From: Pseudomonas sp. ZH-FAD
Lineage (GTDB): Bacteria; Pseudomonadota; Gammaproteobacteria; Pseudomonadales; Pseudomonadaceae
Length of the DNA: 44,810 nucleotides
Assembly: GCF_002803095.1 (NCBI RefSeq)
Contig: NZ_PGLR01000047.1
Location: 1-44,810, forward strand
Direction: 5' to 3'
Below the pieces are notes generated by a model, which saw only the letters and a list, made by a program, of their open reading frames with translations, had not been told where the DNA came from and made no database searches. Position numbers and translations under genes: made by a program. Below are positions 25,272 to 34,809 of this stretch, piece after piece; the first letter of the stretch is position 1, and each line of letters opens with the position of its first letter.

Positions 25272-25702
25272 GCCGAGCCCGCCTCAACCTATTTATCCAA
25301 TCTGAGCATGCCAAGCGCCTGAACGAATTGGCGATCACCAAGGGCGTGTCGAAGTCCTCAATCATCGCCGCGGCGCTGGCCTCCTGGCTGTCGCCCGAGT
25401 CCGGCGAGCAGCGCGAGGTGGCCATGGCCAAACGCCTGGATCGCCTGTCAAGTCAGTTCGAGCGCCTGGAGCGCGACCAGCACATCCTGATCGAGACTGT
25501 GGCGCTGTATGTGCGCTACTACCTCACGGTCAGCACACCTGTACCCGAGGCTCACCAAGAAGCAGCACGCGCGCAGGGCAAGCTGCGCTTCAGCCAGTTC
25601 GTCGAGCAATTGGGGCGCCACCTGCAGCGCGGACGCAGCCTGGTCAGAGACGTACAGGAAGAGGTTCAGGCAGAGGCTCAGGTCTCGGGAGAGCGTCCAT
25701 GA
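25268..25702 (+). CDS. Ribbon-helix-helix (CopG-like) protein of the conjugation operon
   Basis: This 144-residue protein begins with a ribbon-helix-helix segment: the strand ARLNLFIQSEHAKRLNELA, then GVSKSSIIAAALASWL. A coiled, charged middle and a predicted helix (ERDQHILIETVALYVRYYL) follow. Genes like this sit between traG and trbB in Tn4371-type integrative elements. It may repress the operon or help the coupling protein; neither is shown. Four-base overlaps join it to traG and trbB. Confidence 0.8.
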   Translation: MSRARLNLFIQSEHAKRLNELAITKGVSKSSIIAAALASWLSPESGEQREVAMAKRLDRLSSQFERLERDQHILIETVALYVRYYLTVSTPVPEAHQEAARAQGKLRFSQFVEQLGRHLQRGRSLVRDVQEEVQAEAQVSGERP

Positions 25703-26730
25703 CTGTCGCCTCCTCCCCAATGCTGAGCGCTGCCGCAACGTCCATGGATCGCCGTACGCGCATGTTGCGCACGGCAATGGGCCCGCTGATCGCTGCCGCC
25801 CTGGATGATCCAGACGTTGTCGAAGTAATGCTCAACCCCGATGGCGTGCTTTGGCTGGACCGCCTGTCCGCTGGCCGCGCCCATCTGGGCACGCTGGCAA
25901 CTGCCGACGGTGAACGGATCATCCGCCTGGTGGCCGCGCATGTCGGCCAGGAGGTACATCGCAACAAGCCGCTACTGAGCGCCGAGCTGCCAGAGACTGG
26001 CGAACGCTTCGAGGGTCTACTGCCGCCAGTGGTGGCCGGGCCGACCTTCGCTCTGCGCAAACGCGCCGCTGGCGTCATCCCGCTGCAGCAGTACGTGGCC
26101 GACGGTATCCTCAGCGCGGCGCAAGCCGAGTACCTGCGCGTGGCCGTGCGCGAGCGGCAGAACATCCTAGTGGCCGGCGGCACCAGCAGCGGCAAGACCA
26201 CTCTGGCCAATGCACTGCTGGCCGAGGTGGCCGGCAGCGGCGATCGCGTACTGGTGCTGGAGGACACGGTCGAACTGCAGTGTCCGGCCCTCGATCACGT
26301 TGCTCTGCGCACCAAGCCTGGCGTGGTCTCCATGGCTGATCTGGTGCGCAGCACGCAGCGTTTGCGCCCCGACCGCGTGGTGGTCGGCGAGGTGCGCGGC
26401 GGTGAGGCACTGGATCTGATCAAGGCCTGGGGCACCGGCCATCCCGGCGGTATCGCCACCATTCACGCTGGATCTGCACAGGGCGCACTGCTGCGCCTGG
26501 AGCAACTGATTCTGGAAGTCGCCCTGACCGCGCCGCGGGCGCTGATCGCCGAGGCGGTCAACCTGGTGGTGTTTCTCGCCGGGCGTGGCCGCACGCGCTA
26601 TGTCCAGCAGATCGCCCGCGTCACCGGCTATGACGAGCGCGGCTATCAACTCACGTCCATCGCCCCCGCATTCATTCCTTCGCTGCCTCAGGAAAACAGC
26701 CATGACTGCCTGCCATCCCCGCGTTGCTAA
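25699..26730 (+). CDS. trbB: Conjugation ATPase TrbB (VirB11 family)
   Basis: This 343-residue hexameric traffic ATPase of the VirB11/TrbB family powers pilus assembly and substrate transfer. Visible motifs are Walker A GGTSSGKTTLANA, the Asp box VLVLEDTVELQ, Walker B VVVGEVRGGEALD and the His box GHPGGIATIHAG. Length is usual. Its C-terminus overlaps trbC by 29 bases. Confidence 0.93.
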   Translation: MTVASSPMLSAAATSMDRRTRMLRTAMGPLIAAALDDPDVVEVMLNPDGVLWLDRLSAGRAHLGTLATADGERIIRLVAAHVGQEVHRNKPLLSAELPETGERFEGLLPPVVAGPTFALRKRAAGVIPLQQYVADGILSAAQAEYLRVAVRERQNILVAGGTSSGKTTLANALLAEVAGSGDRVLVLEDTVELQCPALDHVALRTKPGVVSMADLVRSTQRLRPDRVVVGEVRGGEALDLIKAWGTGHPGGIATIHAGSAQGALLRLEQLILEVALTAPRALIAEAVNLVVFLAGRGRTRYVQQIARVTGYDERGYQLTSIAPAFIPSLPQENSHDCLPSPRC

Positions 26731-27043
26731 TCGTCGTCGCCTCATCGGCGCCTTGATGCTCGGTGTCCTATGCCTGGGCGCCTCCCTGCCTGTGCTCGCA
26801 GCCGGCTCCGGCATGCCATGGGAAGGACCGCTGCAATCGATCCTTGACTCGGTACAGGGTCCGGTGGCGCGCATTATCGCAGTGATCATCATCATTACTA
26901 CCGGCCTGACGCTGGCCTTCGGCGACACCAGCGGCGGCTTTCGCAAGCTGATCCAGATTGTCTTCGGCCTGTCGATTGCCTTCGCCGCGTCGTCGTTCTT
27001 CCTCAGCTTCTTCAGCTTTGCTGGCGGGGCGGTGATCGTATGA
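26702..27043 (+). CDS. trbC: Pilin TrbC (VirB2 family)
   Basis: This 113-residue prepilin has a signal region (RRRLIGALMLGVLCLGASLPVLAAG) followed by a mature part with two hydrophobic segments (ARIIAVIIIITTGLTLAFG and IVFGLSIAFAASSFFLSF), as in VirB2/TrbC pilins. The ATG at 26702 was chosen because it precedes the signal peptide. It overlaps the end of trbB and, by four bases, trbD. Confidence 0.88.
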   Translation: MTACHPRVANRRRLIGALMLGVLCLGASLPVLAAGSGMPWEGPLQSILDSVQGPVARIIAVIIIITTGLTLAFGDTSGGFRKLIQIVFGLSIAFAASSFFLSFFSFAGGAVIV

Positions 27044-27312
27044 ACGGCGAGCGCGACCTCATCCCCGGTTTCGAGGTGCCGCTGCACCGTTCGCTGGCCG
27101 AGCCGATTCTTCTTGGTGGCGCTCCACGCAACGTGGCGATCCTCAACGGCACTCTGGCGGCAGTGGTAGGCCTGGGCCTGCAGCTGTGGCTGCCGGGCTT
27201 GGCGCTCTGGTTGGTCGGCCACTCGCTGGCGGTGTGGGGTGCCCGCCTGGACCCGCAGTTTCTGCAGGTTTTTGCCCGGCACATCAAGCAGCCGTCGCTG
27301 CTGGATGTGTGA
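27040..27312 (+). CDS. trbD: TrbD (VirB3 family) inner membrane protein
   Basis: This 90-residue protein has the VirB3/TrbD pattern: FEVPLHRSLAEPILLGGAPR, then two close hydrophobic segments and RLDPQFLQVFARHIKQ at the end. It anchors the TrbE ATPase and pilin assembly at the inner membrane. The start overlaps trbC (ATGA), and the stop lies 10 bases before trbE. Confidence 0.9.
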   Translation: MNGERDLIPGFEVPLHRSLAEPILLGGAPRNVAILNGTLAAVVGLGLQLWLPGLALWLVGHSLAVWGARLDPQFLQVFARHIKQPSLLDV

Positions 27313-27322
27313 GGAGGCCGCC

Positions 27323-29752
27323 ATGTTGAACCTCACCGAATACCAGCGCCGCTCCGCCCAACTCGCCGACTGGCTACCCTGGGCCGGCCTGGTCGCACCC
27401 GGCGTCGTATTGAACAAGGACGGTTCGTTCCAACGCAGCCTACGCTTTCGCGGGCCAGACCTGGACAGCGCCACCCAGGGCGAGCTGGTGGCCACCTCGG
27501 CGCGCCTGAACAATGCCCTGCGTCGCCTTGGCTCGGGCTGGGCGCTGTTTATCGAGGCCGAGCGCCTAGCGGCAGCCAACTACCCGGACAGCGACTTTCC
27601 TGAACCCTTGTCCTGGCTGGTGGACGAGGAGCGCCGCGCCGCCTTCGAGGCCCAGGGCAGCCACTTCGAGAGCAGTTATCACCTGACGCTGCTCTACCTG
27701 CCGCCGGAGGAGTCGCGCTCGCGTGCCGCCGGCCTGCTCTACGAGCACCGTGCACAACGCGGCGTCGACTGGCGCGAGCGGCTGGCCGCCTTTGTCGCCG
27801 AGACGGATCGCTTCTTCGATCTGCTGGGCGGGGTGATGCCGGAACTCGCCTGGCTCGACGACGACCAGACGCTGACCTACCTGCATGCCACGGTTTCCAC
27901 CCACCGCCAGCGGCTGGCTGTGCCCGAGGTGCCCTTCCACCTCGATGCCCTGCTGGCTGACAACCCGCTGACCACCGGCCTGGCGCCGCGTCTCGGTGAG
28001 CAGCACCTGCGCGTGCTGTCGGTACGTGGCTTCCCGACCTCGACCTGGCCAGGTGTGCTGGACGACCTCAACCGCCTGGGCTTCGCCTATCGCTGGTCAA
28101 CCCGTTTCATCTGCCTGGACAAGGACGAGGCCGAGAAGGAACTGGTGCGCCTGCGCCGGCAGTGGTTCGCCAAGCGCAAGGGCGTCCTGGCGCTGCTGCG
28201 CGAAGCGATCTTTCAGCAGGAAAGCCCACTGCTCGACAGCGACGCGGCGAACAAGGCCAGCGACGCCGACGCGGCGCTGCAGGAGCTTGGCGCCGACCAG
28301 GTCACCTTCGGCTATGTGACGGCCACCGTGACAGTGAGCGATGCCGATGCCCAGGTCGCCGACGAGAAGCTGCGCCGGGTCGAGCGGGTGATCCAGAGCC
28401 GCGGCTTCGTCACCATCGCCGAGAGTCTCAACGCGGTGGAGGCCTGGCTCTCGTCGATCCCCGGCAACGCCTACGCCAACGTCCGTCAGCCGCTGATCTC
28501 CACTCTCAACCTGGCGCACCTAATGCCAGTCTCGGCAGTCTGGGCCGGCCCCGCGCGGAACGAACATCTGGATGGCCCGCCATTGGTGATCACCCGCACC
28601 GATGGTGCCACGCCGTTTCGCCTGGTCACCCACGTCGGCGATGTCGGCCACACCCTGGTGGCCGGCCCCACCGGCATGGGCAAGTCGGTGTTGCTGGCGA
28701 CCCTGGCCCTGCAATTTCGCCGCTACCCGGGCTCGCGCCTGTTTCTCTTCGATATGGGTCGTTCGCTGCGCGCAACGGTGCTGGGCCTGGGTGGCGAGCA
28801 CTACGACCTCGGAGGCGACGGCGACCTGGCCTTCCAGCCTCTGGCGCGCATCGATCAGCCGGGATACCGAGCCTGGGCCGCCGAGTGGCTGGAGGCTCGC
28901 CTGCTGCAGGAAGGTGTGGCCGTCGGCCCCGAGCAGAAGGCCGCGCTGTGGACGGCGCTGGACAGCCTGGCCGGCGCACCGGAGACGCAGCGCACACTGA
29001 CCGGCTTTTCGGTGCTGCTGCAGGACAACGCCCTGCGCCAGGCGCTGCAACCCTATGTGCTGGGCGGCGCGCATGGCGCATTGCTGGATGCCGACCAGGA
29101 TCGTCTGGGCAGCGCCGACGTGCAGTGTTTCGAGATGGAGGAGCTGATGCACAGCAAGGCGGCGGTAGCCGCCGTGCTGAGCTACCTGTTCGCCCGCTTC
29201 GAGGAACGCTTTGACGGCGCGCCGACCCTGCTCATCCTCGACGAGGCCTGGCTGTTTCTCGACGACCCGTTGTTCGCCGCGCGCATCCGCCAGTGGCTCA
29301 AGACCCTGCGCAAGAAGAACGTCAGCGTCATCTTCGCCACCCAGTCACTGGCCGACATCAAGGATTCCAGCATCGCTGCGGCAATCATCGAGAGCTGCGC
29401 CAGCCGCATCTTCCTGCCCAACCCACAGGCGGGCGAGCCGCAGATCCGCGGCATCTACCATGGCTTCGGCCTCAACGACCGGCAGATCGAGATCATCGCC
29501 CAGGCCACGCCCAAGCGTGATTACTACTATCAGTCGCGCCTGGGCAACCGCCTGTTCGACCTCGATCTGGGGCCGGTGGCGCTGGCCTTCGCCGCCTCGG
29601 CCAGCCAGGTCGAGCAGCGTGAGATCGACCGCATCCTGCTGGCGTACGGCACCGCCGGTTTCGCCCCTGCCTGGTTGCGTCACCGCGGCCTGGACTGGGC
29701 CGCCGACCTGCTCACCGCTTATCCCTCGTCACGCAAGGAGTGCCTGCCATGA
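27323..29752 (+). CDS. trbE: Conjugation ATPase TrbE (VirB4 family)
   Basis: This 809-residue ATPase of the VirB4/TrbE family dislocates pilin and energises the channel. The CagE/TrbE N-terminal domain is followed by Walker A AGPTGMGKSVLLA and Walker B TLLILDEAWLFLDD, then the ATQSLADIKDS segment. The ATG at 27323 was chosen because GAGGAGG lies six to twelve bases upstream, although the frame is open further back over trbD. It overlaps trbJ by four bases. Confidence 0.93.
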   Translation: MLNLTEYQRRSAQLADWLPWAGLVAPGVVLNKDGSFQRSLRFRGPDLDSATQGELVATSARLNNALRRLGSGWALFIEAERLAAANYPDSDFPEPLSWLVDEERRAAFEAQGSHFESSYHLTLLYLPPEESRSRAAGLLYEHRAQRGVDWRERLAAFVAETDRFFDLLGGVMPELAWLDDDQTLTYLHATVSTHRQRLAVPEVPFHLDALLADNPLTTGLAPRLGEQHLRVLSVRGFPTSTWPGVLDDLNRLGFAYRWSTRFICLDKDEAEKELVRLRRQWFAKRKGVLALLREAIFQQESPLLDSDAANKASDADAALQELGADQVTFGYVTATVTVSDADAQVADEKLRRVERVIQSRGFVTIAESLNAVEAWLSSIPGNAYANVRQPLISTLNLAHLMPVSAVWAGPARNEHLDGPPLVITRTDGATPFRLVTHVGDVGHTLVAGPTGMGKSVLLATLALQFRRYPGSRLFLFDMGRSLRATVLGLGGEHYDLGGDGDLAFQPLARIDQPGYRAWAAEWLEARLLQEGVAVGPEQKAALWTALDSLAGAPETQRTLTGFSVLLQDNALRQALQPYVLGGAHGALLDADQDRLGSADVQCFEMEELMHSKAAVAAVLSYLFARFEERFDGAPTLLILDEAWLFLDDPLFAARIRQWLKTLRKKNVSVIFATQSLADIKDSSIAAAIIESCASRIFLPNPQAGEPQIRGIYHGFGLNDRQIEIIAQATPKRDYYYQSRLGNRLFDLDLGPVALAFAASASQVEQREIDRILLAYGTAGFAPAWLRHRGLDWAADLLTAYPSSRKECLP

Positions 29753-30483
29753 GATCCTCTGTCCACCGTTTTCCCTGCGCAACGCTGCTGGTACTGGGTC
29801 TGCTGGCCGTGAAACCGGCCAGCGCTTTCACCGTAATCGATCCGACCAACTTGGTGCAGAACACGCTGACTGCGGTGCGCACCCTGGAGATGGCAAACAA
29901 TCAGGTTCGCCAGTTGCAGAACGAGACCCAGATGCTGCTGAACCAGGCCCGCAATCTGCAGCGCCTGGACTACAACGTGGTCAACCAGCTCCGCGCGAGC
30001 CTGGCCAATACCGAGCGGCTGCTTGCCGAGGCGCGAGGGCTGGCCTACGAAGTGCAGCGCCTGGATCAGGAGTTCAGCCGTCTCTACCCGAACGAGTACA
30101 ACAGCGATGTCAGCAGCCAACGCCTTGCCGAAGAAGCCCGCGAGCGTTGGCAGCAGGGCCTCGACGGGCTACATACGGCGCTGCGCGTACAGGCTCAGGT
30201 GAAACAGAGCCTGGCCGAGGATGAAAGCGCCTTGGCCGCTCTGGTGCAGCAGAGCCAGTCGGCGGGAGGTGCCTTGCAGGCTGCCCAGGCCACCAATCAG
30301 TTGCTGGCCCTGCAGGCCAAGCAGTCGATCCAGGCACAGCAACTGCAGATCACCCAGAACCGCGCCATCGCCCTGGAGCTTGCCCGTCAGTCTGCTGCGG
30401 CCGAAGAGGCGCGCGAACGCCGGAGACGCTTTATGGGCAACGGCACGCCCTACACCCCCTACCCCGTGCAGTTCTATCGGTAG
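29749..30483 (+). CDS. trbJ: TrbJ (VirB5-like) periplasmic protein
   Basis: This 244-residue protein has a signal peptide (LLVLGLLAVKPASAF) and a long Gln-rich helical body, for example NNQVRQLQNETQMLLNQARN. This is typical of TrbJ/VirB5, a minor pilus or adhesin subunit. AAGGAG lies before the ATG at 29749, which overlaps the trbE stop. Its position between trbE and trbK/trbL is canonical. Confidence 0.9.
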   Translation: MRSSVHRFPCATLLVLGLLAVKPASAFTVIDPTNLVQNTLTAVRTLEMANNQVRQLQNETQMLLNQARNLQRLDYNVVNQLRASLANTERLLAEARGLAYEVQRLDQEFSRLYPNEYNSDVSSQRLAEEARERWQQGLDGLHTALRVQAQVKQSLAEDESALAALVQQSQSAGGALQAAQATNQLLALQAKQSIQAQQLQITQNRAIALELARQSAAAEEARERRRRFMGNGTPYTPYPVQFYR

Positions 30484-30495
30484 GGAGGCGACTCC

Positions 30496-30681
30496 ATGAG
30501 ATACCTGACATTGCTGCCGCTGCTGGTGCTGGTCGCCTGCGGACAAGGCGACAACGGCGTCATGGCTAAGCAAGCCGATGCGACTAAGCGCTTCTACTCC
30601 GGCTGTGCTCGGCACGGCGAGTTTCTGCGGCTTACCGACTTGCCCGCGATCCCTCCGAGTTTCGATGAGGACGCGCAATGA
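30496..30681 (+). CDS. trbK: TrbK entry-exclusion lipoprotein
   Basis: This 61-residue protein has a lipoprotein signal (LLPLLVLVAC, lipobox Cys15) and a short polar mature part with one further Cys. Size, lipobox and position between trbJ and trbL identify it as a TrbK-type protein, which in IncP and Tn4371-type systems blocks mating into cells that already carry the element. It overlaps trbL by four bases. Confidence 0.75.
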   Translation: MRYLTLLPLLVLVACGQGDNGVMAKQADATKRFYSGCARHGEFLRLTDLPAIPPSFDEDAQ

Positions 30682-31838
30682 ACGACGTCAGCGTGATCGA
30701 TCGATTCCTCGAGGTGTTCGGGCTGTATATCGACACCGGCTTCGGGCTGCTCGGCGGCGAGGTGGCCTTTCTCACCATGACCCTGGTGGTGATCGACATG
30801 ACCCTGGCCGGGCTGTTCTGGGCCATGGGCGGTGAGGACGTTAGCGCCAAGCTGATCCGCAAGATCCTTTATGTCGGCGCCTTCGCCTTCATCATTGGCA
30901 ACTTCAATGCCCTGGCGAAGATCGTCTTCAACTCCTTCGCCGGGTTGGGTCTGCTGGCCTCGGGTTCCGGGTTGAGTCATGCGGAGTTTCTGCAGCCAGG
31001 GCGGTTGGCCGCGATTGGGGTTGATGCCGGAGGGCCACTGCTTGAGCAGATCAGCAGCCTCAGCGGATTTCCTGAAGTCTTCAGTAACCTGCACAGCATC
31101 CTGGTGTTGTTTCTGGCCTGGCTGGTGGTGATCGTCAGCTTCTTCTTCCTGGCCATTCAGCTGTTCGTGACCTTGGTCGAGTTCAAGCTGACCACCCTCG
31201 CCGGCTTCGTGCTGGTGCCCTTTGCGCTGTGGAACAAGACCGCCTTTCTCGCCGAGAAGGTGCTGGGCAACGTGGTCGCGTCCGGCATCAAGGTGCTGGT
31301 TCTGGCGGTGATCGTCGGCATTGGCAGCGGGCTGTTCGCCGAGTTCCAGGCTATGCCGGACGAGCCCTCCATCGACCATGCGCTGGTGGTCATGCTCGCC
31401 TCGCTGGCCCTGCTGGGCCTGGGCATCTTCGGGCCGGGCATTGCCACCGGGTTGGTCTCCGGCGCACCGCAACTGGGTGCTGGTGCAGCAGCCGGTACCG
31501 CGCTAGGCGCGGCGGGCATGGCTGCTGGTGCTGCTGCAGTCGCCACAGGTGTCGGCGGCGCGGTATTGGCCGGCGCACGTATGGCACCCGGTGCAGCGCG
31601 CTTGGCAATGGGCGGCGCTCGCTCTCTGGCAGGAGCTTCTTCCAGCGCTGCAGCAAATGGCGCCCCAGCAGCTTCCGATCCTGCAACAGCCCCAGCCAAA
31701 CAGCCCGATTGGGCCAGGCGCCTGCAGCGCAGACAACAACTCTCACAGGCCACCAGCACGGTCGCCCACACCCTTCGTGGTGGCGATGGCGGTGGTTCAT
31801 CACCTGGGCCGCAGATCCGCGACCCATCGAATTCGTAA
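30678..31838 (+). CDS. trbL: TrbL (VirB6 family) inner membrane channel protein
   Basis: This 386-residue polytopic protein has the TrbL/VirB6 domain in residues 20-260, with several hydrophobic helices and the VEFKLTTLAGFVLVPFALW signature region. A Gly/Ala-rich stretch (GAGAAAGTALGAAGMAAG) follows, then a polar Ser/Pro/Arg tail of about 90 residues that is probably disordered. It forms part of the inner membrane channel. The next gene, trbF, starts 12 bases later. Confidence 0.9.
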   Translation: MNDVSVIDRFLEVFGLYIDTGFGLLGGEVAFLTMTLVVIDMTLAGLFWAMGGEDVSAKLIRKILYVGAFAFIIGNFNALAKIVFNSFAGLGLLASGSGLSHAEFLQPGRLAAIGVDAGGPLLEQISSLSGFPEVFSNLHSILVLFLAWLVVIVSFFFLAIQLFVTLVEFKLTTLAGFVLVPFALWNKTAFLAEKVLGNVVASGIKVLVLAVIVGIGSGLFAEFQAMPDEPSIDHALVVMLASLALLGLGIFGPGIATGLVSGAPQLGAGAAAGTALGAAGMAAGAAAVATGVGGAVLAGARMAPGAARLAMGGARSLAGASSSAAANGAPAASDPATAPAKQPDWARRLQRRQQLSQATSTVAHTLRGGDGGGSSPGPQIRDPSNS

Positions 31839-31850
31839 AGGAGGACGAGG

Positions 31851-32558
31851 ATGCGATTCAGACGTCCACGGGTGCGCTACAGCGACACTCCTCAACCTGT
31901 CACCCCTTACCAGGCCGCGGCACAGGCCTGGGACCTGCGCATGGGCAGCAGCCTGGCGCAGGCACGCAACTGGCGACTGATGGCCTTCGGTTGCCTGGGC
32001 CTGGCGCTGCTGATGGCAGGCGGGCTGGTCTGGCGTTCGGCGCAGTCGACGGTGACGCCCTATGTGGTGGAGGTCGACAACCTTGGTCAGGTACGCGCGG
32101 TCGGCGAAGCCGCCAGTCCCTATCAGCCCCAGGATGCGCAGATCGCGCATCACCTGGCGCGCTTTATCGATCTGGTGCGTTCGCTATCGATCGATCCGGT
32201 AGTGGTCCGGCAAAACTGGCTGGAGGCCTATCACTCCACCACCGACCGCGGCGCAGCCACCCTCAACGACTATGCCCGCGCTAACGATCCCTTCAGCCGG
32301 GTCGGCAAGGAGTCGGTGTCGGTAGAGGTCACCAGCGTGGTGCGCGCCAGCGATAGCTCGTTCCAGGTGCGCTGGATCGAACGCCGTTTCGTGAATGGTT
32401 CAGCCGCCGGCCTGGAGCGCTGGACCGCGGTGATCTCGCTGGTGCTGCAACCTCCACGCACCGAGGAAAAGCTGCGCCGCAACCCGCTCGGCATCTACGT
32501 CAACGGCCTGTCCTGGAGCCGTGAACTGGACACTACGGAAGGAGCCAAGAAACCATGA
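31851..32558 (+). CDS. trbF: TrbF (VirB8 family) assembly factor
   Basis: This 235-residue bitopic protein has a cytoplasmic N-terminus, one membrane helix (LMAFGCLGLALLMAGGLVW, about residues 45-63) and a periplasmic NTF2-like VirB8 domain including TPYVVEVDNLGQVRAV. AGGAGG lies before the ATG. It nucleates the core complex with TrbG and TrbI. It overlaps trbG by four bases. Confidence 0.92.
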   Translation: MRFRRPRVRYSDTPQPVTPYQAAAQAWDLRMGSSLAQARNWRLMAFGCLGLALLMAGGLVWRSAQSTVTPYVVEVDNLGQVRAVGEAASPYQPQDAQIAHHLARFIDLVRSLSIDPVVVRQNWLEAYHSTTDRGAATLNDYARANDPFSRVGKESVSVEVTSVVRASDSSFQVRWIERRFVNGSAAGLERWTAVISLVLQPPRTEEKLRRNPLGIYVNGLSWSRELDTTEGAKKP

Positions 32559-33541
32559 AAACCTCCCTTAGCCTCTGTATATGCCCTCTGTTGCTGAGCG
32601 TGCTGGCCGGCTGCGCCAGCCAGGAACCGCCAGTGATAGCGCTGGATGAACCGTTAGAAGCGCAGCGCCTGCCGGAGCCGCCCAAGCCCATCGAGGTAGT
32701 GGAAGTACCCAAGCCCCTGGCCCTGCCCGCCCAGCTCAAACCATTGCCGGAAACTCAGCGCAGCCAACCGACCAAGGAACCGGCCGATGAGCGCGTGCGG
32801 GTCTCGCACGCCAATCGCGAGGCTCGGGTGGCACCGAGCCGGGAAGGCTATATCAACGCCATCCAGGTCTGGCCCTACTCCGATGGCGCGTTGTATCAGG
32901 TGTACACCAGCCCGGGTCGGGTGACGGCGATTAACCTGCAGCCCGGCGAAGAGTTGATCACCGTGGCCGCCGGCGACACCGTGCGCTGGATCGTCGGCGA
33001 CACCACCAGCGGAAGCGGAGACGAGCTACGCACCAGCGTGCTGATCAAACCGACGCGGGTCGACCTGAAGACCAACCTAGTGATCACCACCACGCGCCGC
33101 ACCTACCTGATCGAGCTGAGTTCCACCGAGCAGGCCTGGATGGCGTCGGTGTCCTGGGACTACCCGAAGGATCGCATGCTCGCCCTGCAACGCCGCGCCA
33201 GTGAAGCCCAGGCCGCGGCGCCGGTGGACGCCGGCCTGGCGCTAGAGCAGTTGCGCTTTCGTTATGCAATCAGCGGTAGCAATCCGCCCTGGAAACCGCT
33301 GCGCGCCTTCGATGACGGCCGTAAGGTGTATATCCAGTTCCCCGCCGGTATCGCCCAAGGCGAGCTGCCGCCGCTGTTCGTAATTGGCCCCGAAGGTGAC
33401 GGGCAGCTGGTCAACTACCGCTTCCGCTCGCCCTACTACATCGTCGACCGCCTGTTCGGCGCGGCCGAGCTGCGCCTAGGCGCCGACAAGGGTGACGTGG
33501 TGCGGATCGAGCGCACCGACGGCGTGGCACGGAGGCGCTGA
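32555..33541 (+). CDS. trbG: TrbG (VirB9 family) outer membrane core protein
   Basis: This 328-residue protein has a lipoprotein-type signal ending LSVLAGC. A Pro-rich linker (residues 25-85) and the VirB9/TrbG beta-sandwich follow, with RTYLIELSSTEQAWMASVSWDYP and GRKVYIQFPAGI. The lipobox Cys suggests it carries the VirB7-like lipid anchor itself. It forms the outer ring of the core complex with TrbI. Confidence 0.92.
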   Translation: MKTSLSLCICPLLLSVLAGCASQEPPVIALDEPLEAQRLPEPPKPIEVVEVPKPLALPAQLKPLPETQRSQPTKEPADERVRVSHANREARVAPSREGYINAIQVWPYSDGALYQVYTSPGRVTAINLQPGEELITVAAGDTVRWIVGDTTSGSGDELRTSVLIKPTRVDLKTNLVITTTRRTYLIELSSTEQAWMASVSWDYPKDRMLALQRRASEAQAAAPVDAGLALEQLRFRYAISGSNPPWKPLRAFDDGRKVYIQFPAGIAQGELPPLFVIGPEGDGQLVNYRFRSPYYIVDRLFGAAELRLGADKGDVVRIERTDGVARRR

Positions 33542-33543
33542 GC

Positions 33544-34809
33544 ATGACGGGTAAGGATAACGACCAAAACGCGGCAACCTCGCTACCGACCAAGGAGGCG
33601 CCGGAGTCGCTGGAGCTGCGCGCCAAGCCTCGCCCTGTCACCCGCCTCAACCCACGCATGCTGGCGGTAGTGGTGGGCGGCCTATCGGCTGCGGTACTAG
33701 GAGCCATGCTGTGGTCGCTGCAACCGCAGCAGCGCCGCCAGGGCGCAGAGCCGAACGAGCTATACAACGTCGACCGAGTGGCACGCTCCGAGGGGCTGGA
33801 GCAGTTGCCGGCAGACTACTCGCAGCTGCCGCCTCCCCCTGCACCCGAGGTGCCGCAATTGGGGCCGCCGCTGCCCGGCGATCTGGGCGGGCCAATCCTC
33901 AGGGCGGAGCAGCAGGCGCAAGGTTATGGACATGGGCCAGATGCCGCCGAAGCAGAGCGCCTGGCCCTGCTCAAGGAAGCTGAGGAAGCAGCGCAGTCCT
34001 CGGTGTTTTTCCAGACCAGCAACGCGAGGAAATCGAGCGTCGCATCCGACGGTGTCGCCCAAACAGTTCCCATGACTCCGGGTATGACCTCGACGGACGC
34101 ACTAGGCGGAATATCAGGAACACCAACGCAGCAGGAGCGGAACGAGGCGTTTCTCAGTAAATCCGTAAACGCACAAATCCGTAATTCCGGATTGCTGCAG
34201 ATGCCTGAGTCGCCTTACCAGGTGATGGCCGGCACCATCATCGCGGCGGCACTGATAACTGGCATCAAGTCGGATCTACCCGGCGACGTGATCGCCACGG
34301 TGACCGAGCCGGTCTATGACAGTGCCACCGGTCAGCACGTGCTGATTCCCCAGGACTCGCGCCTGCTGGGCCGCTACAACAGCCAGGTGAGCTACGGACA
34401 AAGCCGCGTGCAGGTGGTGTGGCAGCGAGTGATCCTGCCGGACACCTCGTCCTTCCAGCTCGACAACCTGGTCGGTACCGATGCCGCCGGCTATGCCGGT
34501 CTCGAGGATGGCGTCGACTGGCATTGGGATCGGATCGTCGCCGGCGCGGCCATGACAAGCCTGCTGGGCATCGGTGCAGAGTTGGCGGCACCGACCAGTC
34601 GCACCGATGGCGACCGCATCATCATCGCCGGACGCGACAGCCTGCAAGACACAGTGAATCAGGTCGGCCAGGAGGTCACCCGCCGTAACCTCGATATCCA
34701 GCCCACGTTGACCCAGCGCCCCGGGTTACCACTCCGGGTAATCGTCAACCGCGACCTGGTACTGCGCCCCTATCAACCTTTCTCCACTCAACAGAGGAAC
34801 CCGCAATGA
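33544..34809 (+). CDS. trbI: TrbI (VirB10 family) core channel protein
   Basis: This 421-residue protein spans the envelope. It has a short cytoplasmic N-terminus, a membrane helix (MLAVVVGGLSAAVLGAMLW, about residues 39-57), a Pro-rich periplasmic arm (LPPPPAPEVPQLGPPLP) and the C-terminal VirB10/TrbI barrel with YQVMAGTIIAAALITGIKSD and LIPQDSRLLGRY. It links inner-membrane ATPases to the outer-membrane ring. It overlaps the following DUF2274 gene by four bases. Confidence 0.93.
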   Translation: MTGKDNDQNAATSLPTKEAPESLELRAKPRPVTRLNPRMLAVVVGGLSAAVLGAMLWSLQPQQRRQGAEPNELYNVDRVARSEGLEQLPADYSQLPPPPAPEVPQLGPPLPGDLGGPILRAEQQAQGYGHGPDAAEAERLALLKEAEEAAQSSVFFQTSNARKSSVASDGVAQTVPMTPGMTSTDALGGISGTPTQQERNEAFLSKSVNAQIRNSGLLQMPESPYQVMAGTIIAAALITGIKSDLPGDVIATVTEPVYDSATGQHVLIPQDSRLLGRYNSQVSYGQSRVQVVWQRVILPDTSSFQLDNLVGTDAAGYAGLEDGVDWHWDRIVAGAAMTSLLGIGAELAAPTSRTDGDRIIIAGRDSLQDTVNQVGQEVTRRNLDIQPTLTQRPGLPLRVIVNRDLVLRPYQPFSTQQRNPQ